64,000 bases of DNA from Ottowia flava. Its GTDB lineage: Bacteria > Pseudomonadota > Gammaproteobacteria > Burkholderiales > Burkholderiaceae_C. Of this stretch, positions 1 through 8,917 are shown piece after piece (within the stretch, counting starts at the first letter, position 1; the number at the start of each line of letters is the position of its first letter). Location: positions 30,766-94,765 of the forward strand of contig NZ_VRUA01000015.1 in assembly GCF_008017535.1 (NCBI RefSeq), written 5' to 3'. The position numbers and the translations under genes were made by a program. A model generated the notes under the pieces. That model did no database searches, was not told the DNA's origin, and saw only the letters and a list, made by a program, of their open reading frames with translations.

Positions 1-5
1 CGCGT

Positions 6-995
6 TCACTGGTCGATCTTGATGCCCAATTCCTTGATGACCCGGCCATAGGAGGCGTAGTCCGCCTCCCACTGCTTGCGGAAGGCTGCCGGTCCGGCGA
101 ACGCGGGCTGCATGGCAAACGGCCGCATCTTGGCAGCCACCTCGGGCAGTTTGAGTGCCTTGTCGAACTCCGCCGCCAGCTTGTCCAGTACCGCCTGCGG
201 TGTCCCCTTGGGCGCGAACGCGCCGAACCAGGTGCCGCTGCTCGTGCCGGACCTGGGCACGGGCAGTTCGGACACGGTGGGCACGTCGGGGAAGTCGGGC
301 AGGCGCTGCGCATAGTCCACTGCCAGCAGGCGGGCCTTGCCTTGCTTGACGTACTGCAGCATGGTCACGTCGGCCGTGAAGTCGACCCGGCCGCCCAGCA
401 AGTCGTTGGTGATGTCGGCAGCGCCCTTGTAGGGCACATGCGTCATCTGAATGCCCCATTCCTTCTGCAGCATTTCGCCGCGCAGGTGGCCTTGGGAACC
501 GATGCCCGAGGTTGCGAAGGTCACCTTGCCCGGGTTGGCCTTCGCGTAGGCAATGAATTCCGGCAGCGTCTTCACCGGCAGGTTGTTGGCCACCGTATAG
601 GCCGAGTGAAATTCCGACAGCTTGGCCACGGGCTGCATGTCCCGCAGCGTGTCGTAGGGCAGCTTGCGCAGGTGCGGCGTGATCGCAGAGATGCCCACCG
701 GCCCCACGAACAGCGTGTAGCCGTCCGGCGGCGCCGTGACCATCGCGTTGACCGCGATGGCGCCGCCTGCGCCGGTGCGGTTGTCGACGATGAAAGCCTG
801 GCCGGTGGAGCGCTGCATCTGGTCAGCCATCACACGCAAGACGAGCTCCATGCCGCCGCCCGGAGAGAAGGGGTACATGATGCGCACCGCCTTGGCCGGA
901 AAAGCGTCCTGGGGCCACGCGGCCAGCGGCGCCAGCAGCGCGGCCCCGCCGAGACCTGCCAGCAGCGCACGGCGCGGCATCCTCGTTGCATGCAT
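6..995 (-). CDS. Bug-family tripartite tricarboxylate transporter substrate-binding protein
   Basis: 329 residues. A basic N-terminus with twin arginines and a hydrophobic stretch ending near AAWPQ is a signal peptide, so the product is periplasmic. The mature part has Bug-family hallmarks: FPAKAVRIMYPFSPGG near the N-terminus, VDNRTGAGG, PPDGYTL, a VPYKGAA segment around residue 200 and FAPKGTPQAVLDKL near the C-terminus. Bug proteins bind small carboxylates or amides. No TctA/TctB membrane genes are in the window, so it is an orphan receptor and its ligand is unknown. The start at 995 follows GGAGAG by nine bases; an internal Met six codons on (MPRRALL) is an alternative. Confidence 0.9.
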   Translation of the reverse strand: MHATRMPRRALLAGLGGAALLAPLAAWPQDAFPAKAVRIMYPFSPGGGMELVLRVMADQMQRSTGQAFIVDNRTGAGGAIAVNAMVTAPPDGYTLFVGPVGISAITPHLRKLPYDTLRDMQPVAKLSEFHSAYTVANNLPVKTLPEFIAYAKANPGKVTFATSGIGSQGHLRGEMLQKEWGIQMTHVPYKGAADITNDLLGGRVDFTADVTMLQYVKQGKARLLAVDYAQRLPDFPDVPTVSELPVPRSGTSSGTWFGAFAPKGTPQAVLDKLAAEFDKALKLPEVAAKMRPFAMQPAFAGPAAFRKQWEADYASYGRVIKELGIKIDQ

Positions 996-1122
996 CAATC
1001 GACTCTCCTCAGTGGGTGGTGACACGGGGCACAGTACCGGCCCATTGTGCGGGTGGCTTGCGGTGCAGGCAATGCGGGACCGCACCGATGCGTTCACCTG
1101 CGCGACAGGCGTAGCGCCAAGC

Positions 1123-1950
1123 TCAACCGCCCGCTGGCCCGCCGGACCCGTGCACGCCCTCGTCGGGCGCTTCCAGTGACTGCTGCGCCATCTCCTCTTC
1201 GCCGACCCACGGCGTGGCGCGTGCCAACGCCATCCAGGTACCAAAGGGCAGCCGCTCGATGGCGCGCTGCGGCGCGCGGCGCAAGGCGTGCAGGCGTTCG
1301 CCGTCCCATTGCAGCACGCCGCATTCGGGCGGTACTTCTTCGGGCTGGGCGATCGGGCGGCCGCGCGCGTCCAGGCCCAGCACGTACCAGCAAGCGCCAC
1401 CCATCTGCAGGTAGGCAGCGCGCTTGTGCGGGCGCCGCAGGTCGCCCAGCAGGTCGGCGCGGCTAACCTTGATCTCGTGCACGACGGGCTCCAGGTACGC
1501 CTCGACGCTGGTGTGGCGCACGGAAAAAACGTCGGGCTGCGCCACCACCCAGCGCACGGGTGCTGCGTCCGGCGTTGCCTCAATCACTGTATTTTCAATA
1601 GCTGTCTGCGCAGATTCATCTAGGGCCGGCGCCACATTTTCTTCAGATTTTGGCAAAGGCACGCGCAACGCAATGCCGCGCCACACCAGACGCCCCGCCG
1701 CACACTGGGCCTGCGCCACACGCTGCACCAGCGCTTCGTGTGCGCTGAGCGCCTGCCGGTTGCCCACCGCGCCGTCGCGGATCGCGCGCAGGCCAGCGTC
1801 GGTCACACGCAGCGTGTCGCCACCTTGCGCGGCGGGCATGCGCTCGAGCAGCCCTGCCGCCAGCAACTCGACCTCCAGTACATCCTGAAACGGCCATCCG
1901 GCCGACCGGTACATGGCGCGCAGGCGTTGCTGGTGGCGACGGGTAAGCAT
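1123..1950 (-). CDS. MmcB-like PD-(D/E)XK protein, putative DNA repair nuclease
   Basis: 275 residues. The first ~70 residues look like a small helical, winged-helix-like region. The middle holds DVFSVRHT followed by VHEIKVSRADLLGDLR, which has the D...ExK spacing of PD-(D/E)XK enzymes and resembles the MmcB (DUF1052) family linked to DNA repair. Residues ~107-120 come from dispersed-repeat copy A, which separates the N-terminal region from the nuclease-like core; the frame stays open through it. It is probably co-transcribed with the thioesterase 57 bases upstream. Function is inferred from motif resemblance only. Confidence 0.6.
   Translation of the reverse strand: MLTRRHQQRLRAMYRSAGWPFQDVLEVELLAAGLLERMPAAQGGDTLRVTDAGLRAIRDGAVGNRQALSAHEALVQRVAQAQCAAGRLVWRGIALRVPLPKSEENVAPALDESAQTAIENTVIEATPDAAPVRWVVAQPDVFSVRHTSVEAYLEPVVHEIKVSRADLLGDLRRPHKRAAYLQMGGACWYVLGLDARGRPIAQPEEVPPECGVLQWDGERLHALRRAPQRAIERLPFGTWMALARATPWVGEEEMAQQSLEAPDEGVHGSGGPAGG
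1591..1630 (+). repeat. Dispersed Comamonadaceae-type repeat, copy A (intragenic)
   Basis: Carries the shared core AGCTGTCTGCGCA followed by TAGGGCC. It lies inside the PD-(D/E)XK-like gene and is translated in frame on the opposite strand as a low-complexity linker between two conserved blocks. Confidence 0.8.
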
Positions 1951-2007
1951 GGTGGTGAGAGCGGTGGCGCCAACGCGCGCAGCGCACGGTTCAGCCGCGG
2001 CGCGGCG

Positions 2008-2442
2008 TCAGTAACGCCCCGGCGTCTTCAGCACAGCCATGGTGACGCGCGACACGCAGGTCAGGCGGTCGGCCTCGTCGGTCAGGCGCACGTCCCACAC
2101 GTGGCTGGAGCGGCCCAGGTGCAGCGGCCGCGCCACGCCGTAGACCCAGCCGTCGGGCACGGCGCGCAGGTGGTTGGCGTTGATCTCCTGGCCGACGCAG
2201 TGGTACTGGGCCGGGTCGACCACGTAAGCCGACGCCCAGGATGCCAGCGTTTCGGCCAGCACCACCGACACGCCGCCGTGCAGCACGCCCGCCGGCTGGC
2301 GCGTGCGCGCGTCCACCGGAATGCGCCCGCGCAGGAAGTCGTCGCCCGCGTCCAGCAATTCAATGCCGAGGTGGCCGTTGGCACAGCCCTGGCTGCGCTC
2401 GTTGGCAGAAGCGATAGGAAAGGCGGTATGCCAGATGGACAT
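2008..2442 (-). CDS. Hotdog-fold acyl-CoA thioesterase (YdiI/PaaI type)
   Basis: 144 residues, the usual size of single-domain hotdog thioesterases. The signature LHGGVSVVLAETLAS is present, with the catalytic Glu position of YdiI/EntH-type enzymes, followed by GQEINANHLR, typical of the second conserved block. It would hydrolyse an aromatic or small acyl-CoA in the cytosol; the substrate cannot be told. It begins nine bases after the fdsA stop on the same strand, so it probably shares that transcript. Nothing links it chemically to formate oxidation. Confidence 0.85.
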   Translation of the reverse strand: MSIWHTAFPIASANERSQGCANGHLGIELLDAGDDFLRGRIPVDARTRQPAGVLHGGVSVVLAETLASWASAYVVDPAQYHCVGQEINANHLRAVPDGWVYGVARPLHLGRSSHVWDVRLTDEADRLTCVSRVTMAVLKTPGRY

Positions 2443-2451
2443 GCGGCGACC

Positions 2452-5382
2452 TCAGTGCGCGAACGTCGCGGGCTGCGGCGGCATATGGCCAGCAGGCAGC
2501 ACACGCACCGCGCAATACTTGAACTCGGGAATCTTGCCGAACGGGTCCAGCGCGGCGTTGGTCAGCAAATTGGCCGCCGCCTCGCGGTAGGCAAACGGGA
2601 TGAACACGCTGCCGACCGGCGTGCCGTCGTCGCGGCGCACGGTCAACGTCACCTCACCACGGCGCGACTGCACGCGCGCCTGGCCACCCGCCGTCAGCCC
2701 CAGGCGCGCCAGGTCGTCGCCATGCATCGACACCGTGGGCGACGGCTCCAGCGCGTCCAGCACGCTGGCGCGCCGCGTCATGGCGCCGGTGTGCCAGTGC
2801 TCCAGCTGGCGGCCGGTGATCAGCACCATGGGGTAGTCGGCGTCGGGCCGCTCGGCCGCGGGGATGATGTCGGCCGGCACCAGCTGCACACGACCGTTGG
2901 CGGTGGGCACGCCGTCGGTGAAGACGATCGGCTGGCCCGGGTCGGCCTCGTCCAGGCAGGGGTAGGTAACGCTGCTTTCGCGCGTCAGTCGGTCCCAGGT
3001 GATGCCGGCAATCGCGCCGTGCATGGCGCGCCGCATCTCGTCGTACACCGCGGCCACGCCGTGGTACGTGGGCGATGTGGTTTCAAGCGAAATCGGCTTC
3101 TGACCCTCACCCAGATTGCGCAGCCAGCTACTGTTTTCATAGTCCCATGGCAGACCCAGGCGCGTGGCCAGCTGCTGGATGATCCACAGGTCGGCACGCG
3201 CCTCGCCCGGTGGCTGCAAGGCCTGCAGGCCCAACTGCACCATGCGGTCGGTGTTGCTCACGGTGCCGGTCTTTTCGGGCCAGGCGCTGGCCGGCAGGAT
3301 GACGTCGGCCAGCCAGGCGGTTTCGGTCAAGAAGATGTCTTGCACCACCAGGTGCTGCAGGCTGGCCAGCGCGTGGCGCGCGTGGTTCAGGTCGGGGTCG
3401 CTCATGGCCGGGTTCTCGCCCATGATGTACATGCCGCGCACCTTGTGCGGGTCGCTGTCGTCGGCCAGCGCCTTGTGCATGATTTCAACGACGGTGTAGC
3501 CGGGCGTCTCGTCCAGCTTCGTGTCCCAAAAATCCTCAAACCACGCGTGCGCGGCACCGTTGTCCACGCGCTGGTAGTTGGGGAACATCATCGGGATCAG
3601 GCCCGCGTCGCTGGCGCCTTGCACGTTGTTCTGGCCGCGCAGCGGGTGCAGGCCGGTGCCCGGGCGGCCGATCTGGCCGGTGCAGGTGGCCAGCGCGATC
3701 AGGCAGCGCACGTTGTCGGTGCCGTGCACGTGCTGGCTGACGCCCATGCCCCACAGGATGATGCTGCTCTTGGCCGTGGCGTAGGCGCGCGCCACTTCGC
3801 GCAGCGTGGCGGCCGGAATGCCGCAGATCGGCGCCATGGCTTCCGGGCTGTAGCCCTGCACGTTGGCGACCAGCGCCGCGTAGTTGTCGGCGCGCTCGCG
3901 GATGAAGGCTTCGTCCACCAGCCCCTCTTCCACGATGACGTGCAGCAGCGCGTTCAGCATGGCGACGTCGGCGCTGGGCTTGAAGGGCAGCACGCGCCAG
4001 GCGTGGCGCGCGATATCGGTCACGCGCGGGTCGGCCAGCACGATCTTGGCGCCGCGCTGCGCCGCGTTCTTCATCCACGTCGCGGCCACCGGGTGGTTGG
4101 CCGTAGGGTTGGAGCCGATGATGAAGATCAGCTCGGCCTCTGCCACGTCGCGCACCGGGTTGCTGACCGCGCCCGAGCCCACGCCTTCCAGCAGCGCGGC
4201 CACGCTGCTGGCGTGGCACAGGCGCGTGCAGTGGTCGACGTTGTTGCTGCCAAAGCCGGTGCGCACCAGCTTCTGGAACAGGTAGGCCTCTTCGTTGCTG
4301 CCCTTGGCGCTGCCGAAACCGGCGAGCGACTTGGGGCCATGCGACGTTTTCAGATCGCGCAGGCCACCAGCAGCCAGGTCCAGGGCTTCTTCCCACGTGG
4401 CTTCGCGGAAGACCTCGCGCCAGTCGGGCGCGGCTTCGCAGTGCGCCACGTCTTTCGGCGCATCGGCGCGTCGGATCAGCGGGCGCGTCACGCGGTCGGG
4501 GCTGGCCACGTAGTCGAAGCCGAAGCGCCCTTTGACGCACAAGCGACCTTCGTTGGCCGGGCCGCCGCGGCCGCTGACGCTGACGATGCGCTCGTCCTTC
4601 ACCTTGTAGGTGATCTGGCAGCCGACGCCGCAGAAGGGGCAAACCGAATCGACCGCGCGGTCCACGCTTTGCGCACCCAGTTGCGTCTTGGGCATCAGCG
4701 CGCCGGTCGGGCAGGCCTGCACGCACTCGCCGCAGGCCACGCAGGTGCTGGCGCCCATCGGGTCGTCCAGGTCGAACACGATGCGCGCGTGGCTGCCGCG
4801 GCCGGCGTAGCCGATCACGTCGTTGACCTGCGCTTCGCGGCAGGCGCGCACGCAGCGCGTGCACTGGATGCAGGCGTCCAGGTTGACGGCCATGGCGGGA
4901 TGGCTCAAGTCGGGCGCGGGTTCTTCGCGGCGCAGCGCCGCCAGCGCCGGGCGCACCTGCACGCCTTCGCGCGCGGCCCATTGGCTCAGCTCGCCGTGCG
5001 GCTCGGCGGGGTTGTCGTCCAGCCATTTGTGGCCTGCCTGAGGGACGTCGGCCAACAGCAACTCGATCACCATCTGCTGGCTGCGGCGCGCGCGTTCGCT
5101 GCTGGCGCTGACCTTCATGCCCGGCTGTACCGTGCGGCAGCAGCTGGGCGCCAGCGTGCGCTCGCCCGCCACCTCGACCACGCAGGCGCGGCAGTTGCCG
5201 TCGGGGCGCAGGCCGTCGGTGAAGCAAAGGCGCGGGATGTCGACGCCGTGGCGCTCGGCCGCTTTCAGAATGGTTTCGCCCGCGTGCGCGTGCACGGCGC
5301 GGCCATCGAGTTCAAATTCGATAGCTGGCTGCGCGTGTGGCTGTAGGGCTGCAGGCTGATTTTGTTCTAAAACGCTGCTCAT
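2452..5382 (-). CDS. fdsA: NAD-dependent formate dehydrogenase, molybdopterin alpha subunit
   Basis: 976 residues. An N-terminal [2Fe-2S] ferredoxin-like domain has cysteines in PRLCFTDG, NCRACVVE and APSCC. Two 4Fe-4S motifs follow (CIQCTRCVRAC and CVACGECVQACPTG), then the Mo-domain cluster motif CPFCGVGCQ and the MGD-binding catalytic domain; the Cys in TRLCHASSV is the probable Mo ligand. There is no Cys between about residues 80 and 163, so the extra HCCC cluster of some NuoG-like relatives is not visible. The start at 5382 overlaps the fdsB stop as ATGA. Repeat copies B (residues ~7-22) and K (~747-764) add translated insertions. No fdsC/fdhD or fdsD gene follows. Confidence 0.92.
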   Translation of the reverse strand: MSSVLEQNQPAALQPHAQPAIEFELDGRAVHAHAGETILKAAERHGVDIPRLCFTDGLRPDGNCRACVVEVAGERTLAPSCCRTVQPGMKVSASSERARRSQQMVIELLLADVPQAGHKWLDDNPAEPHGELSQWAAREGVQVRPALAALRREEPAPDLSHPAMAVNLDACIQCTRCVRACREAQVNDVIGYAGRGSHARIVFDLDDPMGASTCVACGECVQACPTGALMPKTQLGAQSVDRAVDSVCPFCGVGCQITYKVKDERIVSVSGRGGPANEGRLCVKGRFGFDYVASPDRVTRPLIRRADAPKDVAHCEAAPDWREVFREATWEEALDLAAGGLRDLKTSHGPKSLAGFGSAKGSNEEAYLFQKLVRTGFGSNNVDHCTRLCHASSVAALLEGVGSGAVSNPVRDVAEAELIFIIGSNPTANHPVAATWMKNAAQRGAKIVLADPRVTDIARHAWRVLPFKPSADVAMLNALLHVIVEEGLVDEAFIRERADNYAALVANVQGYSPEAMAPICGIPAATLREVARAYATAKSSIILWGMGVSQHVHGTDNVRCLIALATCTGQIGRPGTGLHPLRGQNNVQGASDAGLIPMMFPNYQRVDNGAAHAWFEDFWDTKLDETPGYTVVEIMHKALADDSDPHKVRGMYIMGENPAMSDPDLNHARHALASLQHLVVQDIFLTETAWLADVILPASAWPEKTGTVSNTDRMVQLGLQALQPPGEARADLWIIQQLATRLGLPWDYENSSWLRNLGEGQKPISLETTSPTYHGVAAVYDEMRRAMHGAIAGITWDRLTRESSVTYPCLDEADPGQPIVFTDGVPTANGRVQLVPADIIPAAERPDADYPMVLITGRQLEHWHTGAMTRRASVLDALEPSPTVSMHGDDLARLGLTAGGQARVQSRRGEVTLTVRRDDGTPVGSVFIPFAYREAAANLLTNAALDPFGKIPEFKYCAVRVLPAGHMPPQPATFAH
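3091..3142 (-). repeat. Dispersed repeat, copy K (intragenic in fdsA)
   Basis: Read on the minus strand it gives CTATGAAAACAGTAGCTGG, then CTGCGCA, then GAGGGTC, matching the shared repeat with some divergence. It is translated around fdsA residues 747-764 between RLGLPWDY and the conserved DEMRR block, where relatives as remembered are shorter. Confidence 0.65.
5315..5364 (+). repeat. Dispersed repeat, copy B (intragenic, fdsA N-terminus)
   Basis: Contains GATAGCTGGCTGCGCG, then GGCTGTAGGGCTGCAGGC. It encodes most of the Gln/Pro/Ala-rich N-terminal tail of FdsA, ahead of the ferredoxin-like fold. Confidence 0.8.
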
Positions 5383-7229
5383 GCGCCCTGCTCCTGTGCG
5401 CCGCCGACTTCGTGCGCGAAATAGCGTTGCACACTGCGCACCGGGTTGGGCGCAGCCTGGCCCAAGCCGCAGATGGAGGCGTCGGCCATCACGGTGTTCA
5501 GGTCTTCCAACGTAACGTTGTCCCACTGCGGCGACTCCATCAGCAGCGCCGCCTTCGCCGTGCCGACGCGGCAAGGTGTGCACTGGCCGCAGCTTTCGTC
5601 GGCGAAGAACCGCATCATCGACAGCGCCGCGTCGCGCGCGCGGTCCTGGTCGCTGAGCACGATCACCGCCGCACTGCCGATGAAGCCGCCGTGCGGCTGC
5701 AGTGTGTCGAAGTCCAGCGGCACGTCGGCCAGGCTGGCCGGGAAGATGCCGCCGCTGGCGCCGCCGGGCAGGTAGGCGTAGAGCTGGTGGCCCTCGGCCA
5801 TGCCGCCGCAGTGTTCGTCGATCAGCTCGCGCAGCGTGATGCCGGCCGGGGCCAGCTTCACGCCCGGCTCACGCACGCGCCCGCTGACGCTGAAACTGCG
5901 CAGGCCTTTGCGCCCGTGGCGGCCGTGGCCGGCAAACCAGTCCGGCCCCCGCGTCAGGATGTCGCGCAGCCAGTGCAGCGTTTCCATGTTGTGCTCCAGC
6001 GTGGGGCGGCCGAACAGGCCGATCTCGGCGATGTAGGGCGGGCGCAGGCGCGGCTCGCCGCGTTGGCCCTCCACGCTTTCGATCATGGCGCTTTCTTCAC
6101 CGCAGATGTACGCCCCCGCGCCGCGCCGCAGCTCGATCGGCGGCACCGGCAGGTCCAGCGCGGGCGCGGCGGCCTGCAAATCCGCAATGGCGCGGCGCAG
6201 GATGGCGTGGCATTCGGGGTATTCGTCGCGCAGGTAGATGTAGATCGCCTGGCAGCCCACCACCTGCGCGGTGATCAGCGCGCCTTCCAGAAAGCGGTGC
6301 GGGTCGCGTTCCAGGTAGTAACGGTCTTTGAAGGTGCCGGGCTCGCCTTCGTCGATGTTGATGGCCAGCACGCCGAAGGCGCCGGGCGCGGCGCCAGACG
6401 GCGTGATGGGCCAACCCGGCAGTGGCGCGACCGGCTGCTGCGCGTGCCGCTCGGCGAGCGCCCGCACGAAATCGCGCACGATGCGCCACTTGCGCCCGGT
6501 GGGAAAGCCTGCGCCGCCCAGACCGCGCAGACCGCCGTGGTCCAACGCTTGCAACACGGCGTCGTGGCCCAGCTCGCCGCGCGCCACGCGCTGCGCGGTG
6601 GCGTAGCCGCCGTCCGCTTGGTACGCCGCCATCGCTATCACATCAGGAGCTGGTTGCGCAGTTGCAGCACCGGCTGCAGCCGCTTTCTTTACCAAATCCT
6701 CCAGAACGGCGGCACTGGCATGGCCGATGCCTTGGGTCTGTCCGTCCACCGTCAGCAGCGCGGCGGGCGCCTGCTCGCAGCGGCCCATGCAGGGGCCTCG
6801 CAGCACCCGCACGTCTTTCCCGGCATCGGCGCCCAGCGCGTCGGTCAGGCGCGCGATCAGCGCTTCGGCACCCGCCAACTGGCAGCTGAGCGAATCGCAC
6901 ACGCGCAGGGTGACGCGCGCGGGCGTGGCGTCGTCCTTCAGCACTTCAAAGTGGTGGTAGAAGGTCGCGACCTCGTACACCTCGGCCATGCCCAGGCGCA
7001 TCAGCGCGGCCAGCGCAACCAGGTGGCGTTCAAACAAGCCGCCATGGCGGTCGTTCAACCGGTGCAGGTATTCGATCAGCAGGTCGCGGCGGTAGCCTTC
7101 CGCGGGCGGCTCGCCGATCAGCGCGACGACGTCTTCGCGCGCGGCATCCGTCGGCTGGCGCCCCTTGAGCTGGTGGCGCGGGCGTCGCGGATGAATTTTG
7201 ATGCTTGTCTCCGTGGGCATGACATGCAT
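5379..7229 (-). CDS. fdsB: Formate dehydrogenase gamma-beta fusion (NuoE-NuoF type diaphorase)
   Basis: About 616 residues. Residues ~1-170 are NuoE/FdsG-like with a [2Fe-2S] set (RVCDSLSCQ, GPCMGRC). The rest is NuoF/FdsB-like: GLGGAGFPTGRKW for FMN, INIDEGEPGTFKDR, GEESAMIESVEG, and the 4Fe-4S motif ESCGQCTPCRVG with a later CGLG. It would pass electrons from FdsA to NAD+. The fused arrangement replaces separate fdsG and fdsB. The linker between domains (~residues 182-199) is repeat copy C. Two starts are possible (7229 and 7220, MHV-MPTE); neither has a strong ribosome site. Confidence 0.9.
   Translation of the reverse strand: MHVMPTETSIKIHPRRPRHQLKGRQPTDAAREDVVALIGEPPAEGYRRDLLIEYLHRLNDRHGGLFERHLVALAALMRLGMAEVYEVATFYHHFEVLKDDATPARVTLRVCDSLSCQLAGAEALIARLTDALGADAGKDVRVLRGPCMGRCEQAPAALLTVDGQTQGIGHASAAVLEDLVKKAAAAGAATAQPAPDVIAMAAYQADGGYATAQRVARGELGHDAVLQALDHGGLRGLGGAGFPTGRKWRIVRDFVRALAERHAQQPVAPLPGWPITPSGAAPGAFGVLAINIDEGEPGTFKDRYYLERDPHRFLEGALITAQVVGCQAIYIYLRDEYPECHAILRRAIADLQAAAPALDLPVPPIELRRGAGAYICGEESAMIESVEGQRGEPRLRPPYIAEIGLFGRPTLEHNMETLHWLRDILTRGPDWFAGHGRHGRKGLRSFSVSGRVREPGVKLAPAGITLRELIDEHCGGMAEGHQLYAYLPGGASGGIFPASLADVPLDFDTLQPHGGFIGSAAVIVLSDQDRARDAALSMMRFFADESCGQCTPCRVGTAKAALLMESPQWDNVTLEDLNTVMADASICGLGQAAPNPVRSVQRYFAHEVGGAQEQGA
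6634..6686 (+). repeat. Dispersed repeat, copy C (intragenic, fdsG-fdsB linker)
   Basis: Reads GCTATCACATCAGGAGCTGG, then TTGCGCA, then CGGCTGCAGCC. It encodes the Ala-rich linker between the NuoE-like and NuoF-like halves of the fusion. Confidence 0.75.
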
Positions 7230-7537
7230 TATTGTGCAAATAAGCAGGTAGTGGTGGGATTTGCGCGACGGTCCGCTCGTTTCCCAAGGCAGGGCTCGCA
7301 AGATGACTGTACCGAGGACGCTCGCAACGGGCTCAGGGTACCGGAACGAAGAGCCTTCGGTGCGCCATGCCGAGAGAAATGGTCACGCGTTGGCCGCACC
7401 GCCACCTTTTCGCCCAGCCGAAGTGAGCGCCAGCGCCTCCAGCGCGCCGCAACCGGCGCAAGGATGCCCCGCGACGGTCCGGACGGCCGCTGCGACAGGT
7501 CATACTGGCATCTCCCACAACACCGAGGAGACAAGCC
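7230..7537. other. Intergenic region between divergent fdsGB and ABC-binding-protein genes
   Basis: 308 bases between divergent genes, so it must hold both promoters. The only clear signal is the GAGGAG ribosome site just before 7538. No convincing -35/-10 pair, operator palindrome or open frame of note was seen. Confidence 0.4.
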
Positions 7538-8449
7538 ATGAACCGAACGCTAGGCGTCAGCCCCATGAAATGGATCGCCGCCCTGTGTCTTTCCGCACTC
7601 GCCGTCGGTGCACACGCGCAGGGCGCGGGCGGCACGCTGGAGAAGATCCGCAGCAGCGGCAAGGCCGTGATCGGCGTGCGCGAAGCTTCGCCGCCCATGG
7701 CCTATGCGCTGGGCGCGCACGAGAAGTTCACGGGCTACCACGTTGAACTGTGCGAGCGCATCCTGCGCAAGCTGGCGCCGCAGGCCAAGTTCGAATACTT
7801 CGCGATGACGCCGCAGAACACCATGCCGCTGGTGCAGAACGGCACCGTGGACATCGGCTGTGGCCCGGCCACCAACACGCTGGTGCGTCAGCAGCAGGTG
7901 GCGTTTGCCGTCACCACCTACATCAGCCAGGTCCGCATGGCCGTGCGCGCCGACTCCGGCATCACCGAATGGAAGCAGCTGGACGGCAAGACCGCGTCGG
8001 CCACCACCGGCACCACCGCCGTGCAGCTGCTGCGCAAGCTGGAACGCGACCTGAACATCAAGGTCAACGTCGCGCAGCAGAAGGACAACATCGAAAGCCT
8101 GCTATCGGTGGAGACCGGCCGCGCGGTGGCCTTCGTGCTGGACGACAACCTGCTGGCCGGCATCGTGGCCAACTCGCGCGACCCCAAGCAGTTCCGCCTG
8201 GTCGGCACCTCGCTGCAGTCCGAGCCCATCGCCATCCTGTTCCGCAAGGACGACCCGGCTTTCAAGCAGGCGGTGGACGCCGAGCTGAAGGCCATGACGG
8301 CGTCGGGCGAGATGGCCAAGCACTACGACAAGTGGTTCATGCAGCCCATCCCGCCGCGCAACACCAGCCTGAACCTGCCGCTCAGCGACGCCCTGAAAGC
8401 GCTGTTCGCCAAGCCCAACGACGAGCCCCTGGAAAGCTACAACAAATAG
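7538..8449 (+). CDS. Periplasmic amino-acid ABC transporter binding protein (GltI type)
   Basis: 303 residues with a signal peptide (basic MNRTLGVSPMKW, hydrophobic core, cleavage near AHAQG). The mature part begins TLEKIRSSGKAVIGVRE and carries GYHVELCERI and TTGTTAVQLLRKLE, typical of the glutamate/aspartate-type SBP_bac_3 family. It binds a polar amino acid and hands it to an ABC permease; no permease or ATPase gene is adjacent, so it is an orphan here. The start at 7538 follows GAGGAG; Met at 7565 is an alternative. Its stop codon lies inside repeat copy D, so the last residues may be repeat-derived. Confidence 0.88.
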   Translation: MNRTLGVSPMKWIAALCLSALAVGAHAQGAGGTLEKIRSSGKAVIGVREASPPMAYALGAHEKFTGYHVELCERILRKLAPQAKFEYFAMTPQNTMPLVQNGTVDIGCGPATNTLVRQQQVAFAVTTYISQVRMAVRADSGITEWKQLDGKTASATTGTTAVQLLRKLERDLNIKVNVAQQKDNIESLLSVETGRAVAFVLDDNLLAGIVANSRDPKQFRLVGTSLQSEPIAILFRKDDPAFKQAVDAELKAMTASGEMAKHYDKWFMQPIPPRNTSLNLPLSDALKALFAKPNDEPLESYNK

Positions 8450-8483
8450 AGCTGCCAGCGAAGGTGGCTGTAGGGCCTGCGGC
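8435..8483 (+). repeat. Dispersed repeat, copy D (spans a stop codon)
   Basis: Reads GCTACAACAAATAGAGCTGCC, broken by the TAG stop of the ABC-binding-protein gene, then GGTGGCTGTAGGGCCTGCGG. The repeat supplies the gene's last codons and its stop. Confidence 0.7.
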
Positions 8484-8486
8484 CGA

Positions 8487-8917
8487 TCAGGCTTGCAGCA
8501 GGCCTTTCTGCTCGATGAACTGGATGACCTCCTGCAGACCACTCTGGGTCTTCAGGTTGGTCATGACGAAGGGCTTCATGCCCTGCGGCGTGCTGCGCAT
8601 GCGCTCGGTGTCGCTCTTCATCACGTCGAGGTTGGCGCCCACATGCGGCGCCAGGTCGGTCTTGTTGATGACGAACAGGTCGCTCTTGGTGATGCCGGGG
8701 CCGCCCTTGCGCGGAATCTTCTCGCCCGCCGCGACGTCGATCACGTAGATCGTCAGATCGCTGAGTTCCGGGCTGAAGGTGGCGGCCAGGTTGTCGCCGC
8801 CACTTTCGACGAAGACGATGTCGGCATCGGGAAACTCGCCCAGCATGCGGTCGATGGCCTCCAAGTTGAGGACGCGTCCTCTCGAATCGCCGTGTGCGGG
8901 CAGCCGCCCATTTGCAC
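8487..8917 (-). pseudogene. ureG: Urease accessory GTPase UreG, decayed fragment
   Basis: Residues from [13 protein letters not shown] through [32 protein letters not shown] and [20 protein letters not shown] to the C-terminus match UreG, which loads nickel into urease. The P-loop third (the GxxGSGKT region, roughly 75 residues) is missing. A one-base loss near 8,873 puts [13 protein letters not shown] out of frame with the rest. No urease structural or other accessory genes are nearby. The longest intact frame (8487-8864, 125 residues) cannot be a working GTPase. Confidence 0.85.

Noticed and set aside
1738..5346. Very long plus-strand open frame (1,202 codons) opposite fdsA
   Set aside because: Composition is His/Val/Gly/Arg-rich antisense of a clear gene; no domain is recognisable. 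It is a G+C shadow.
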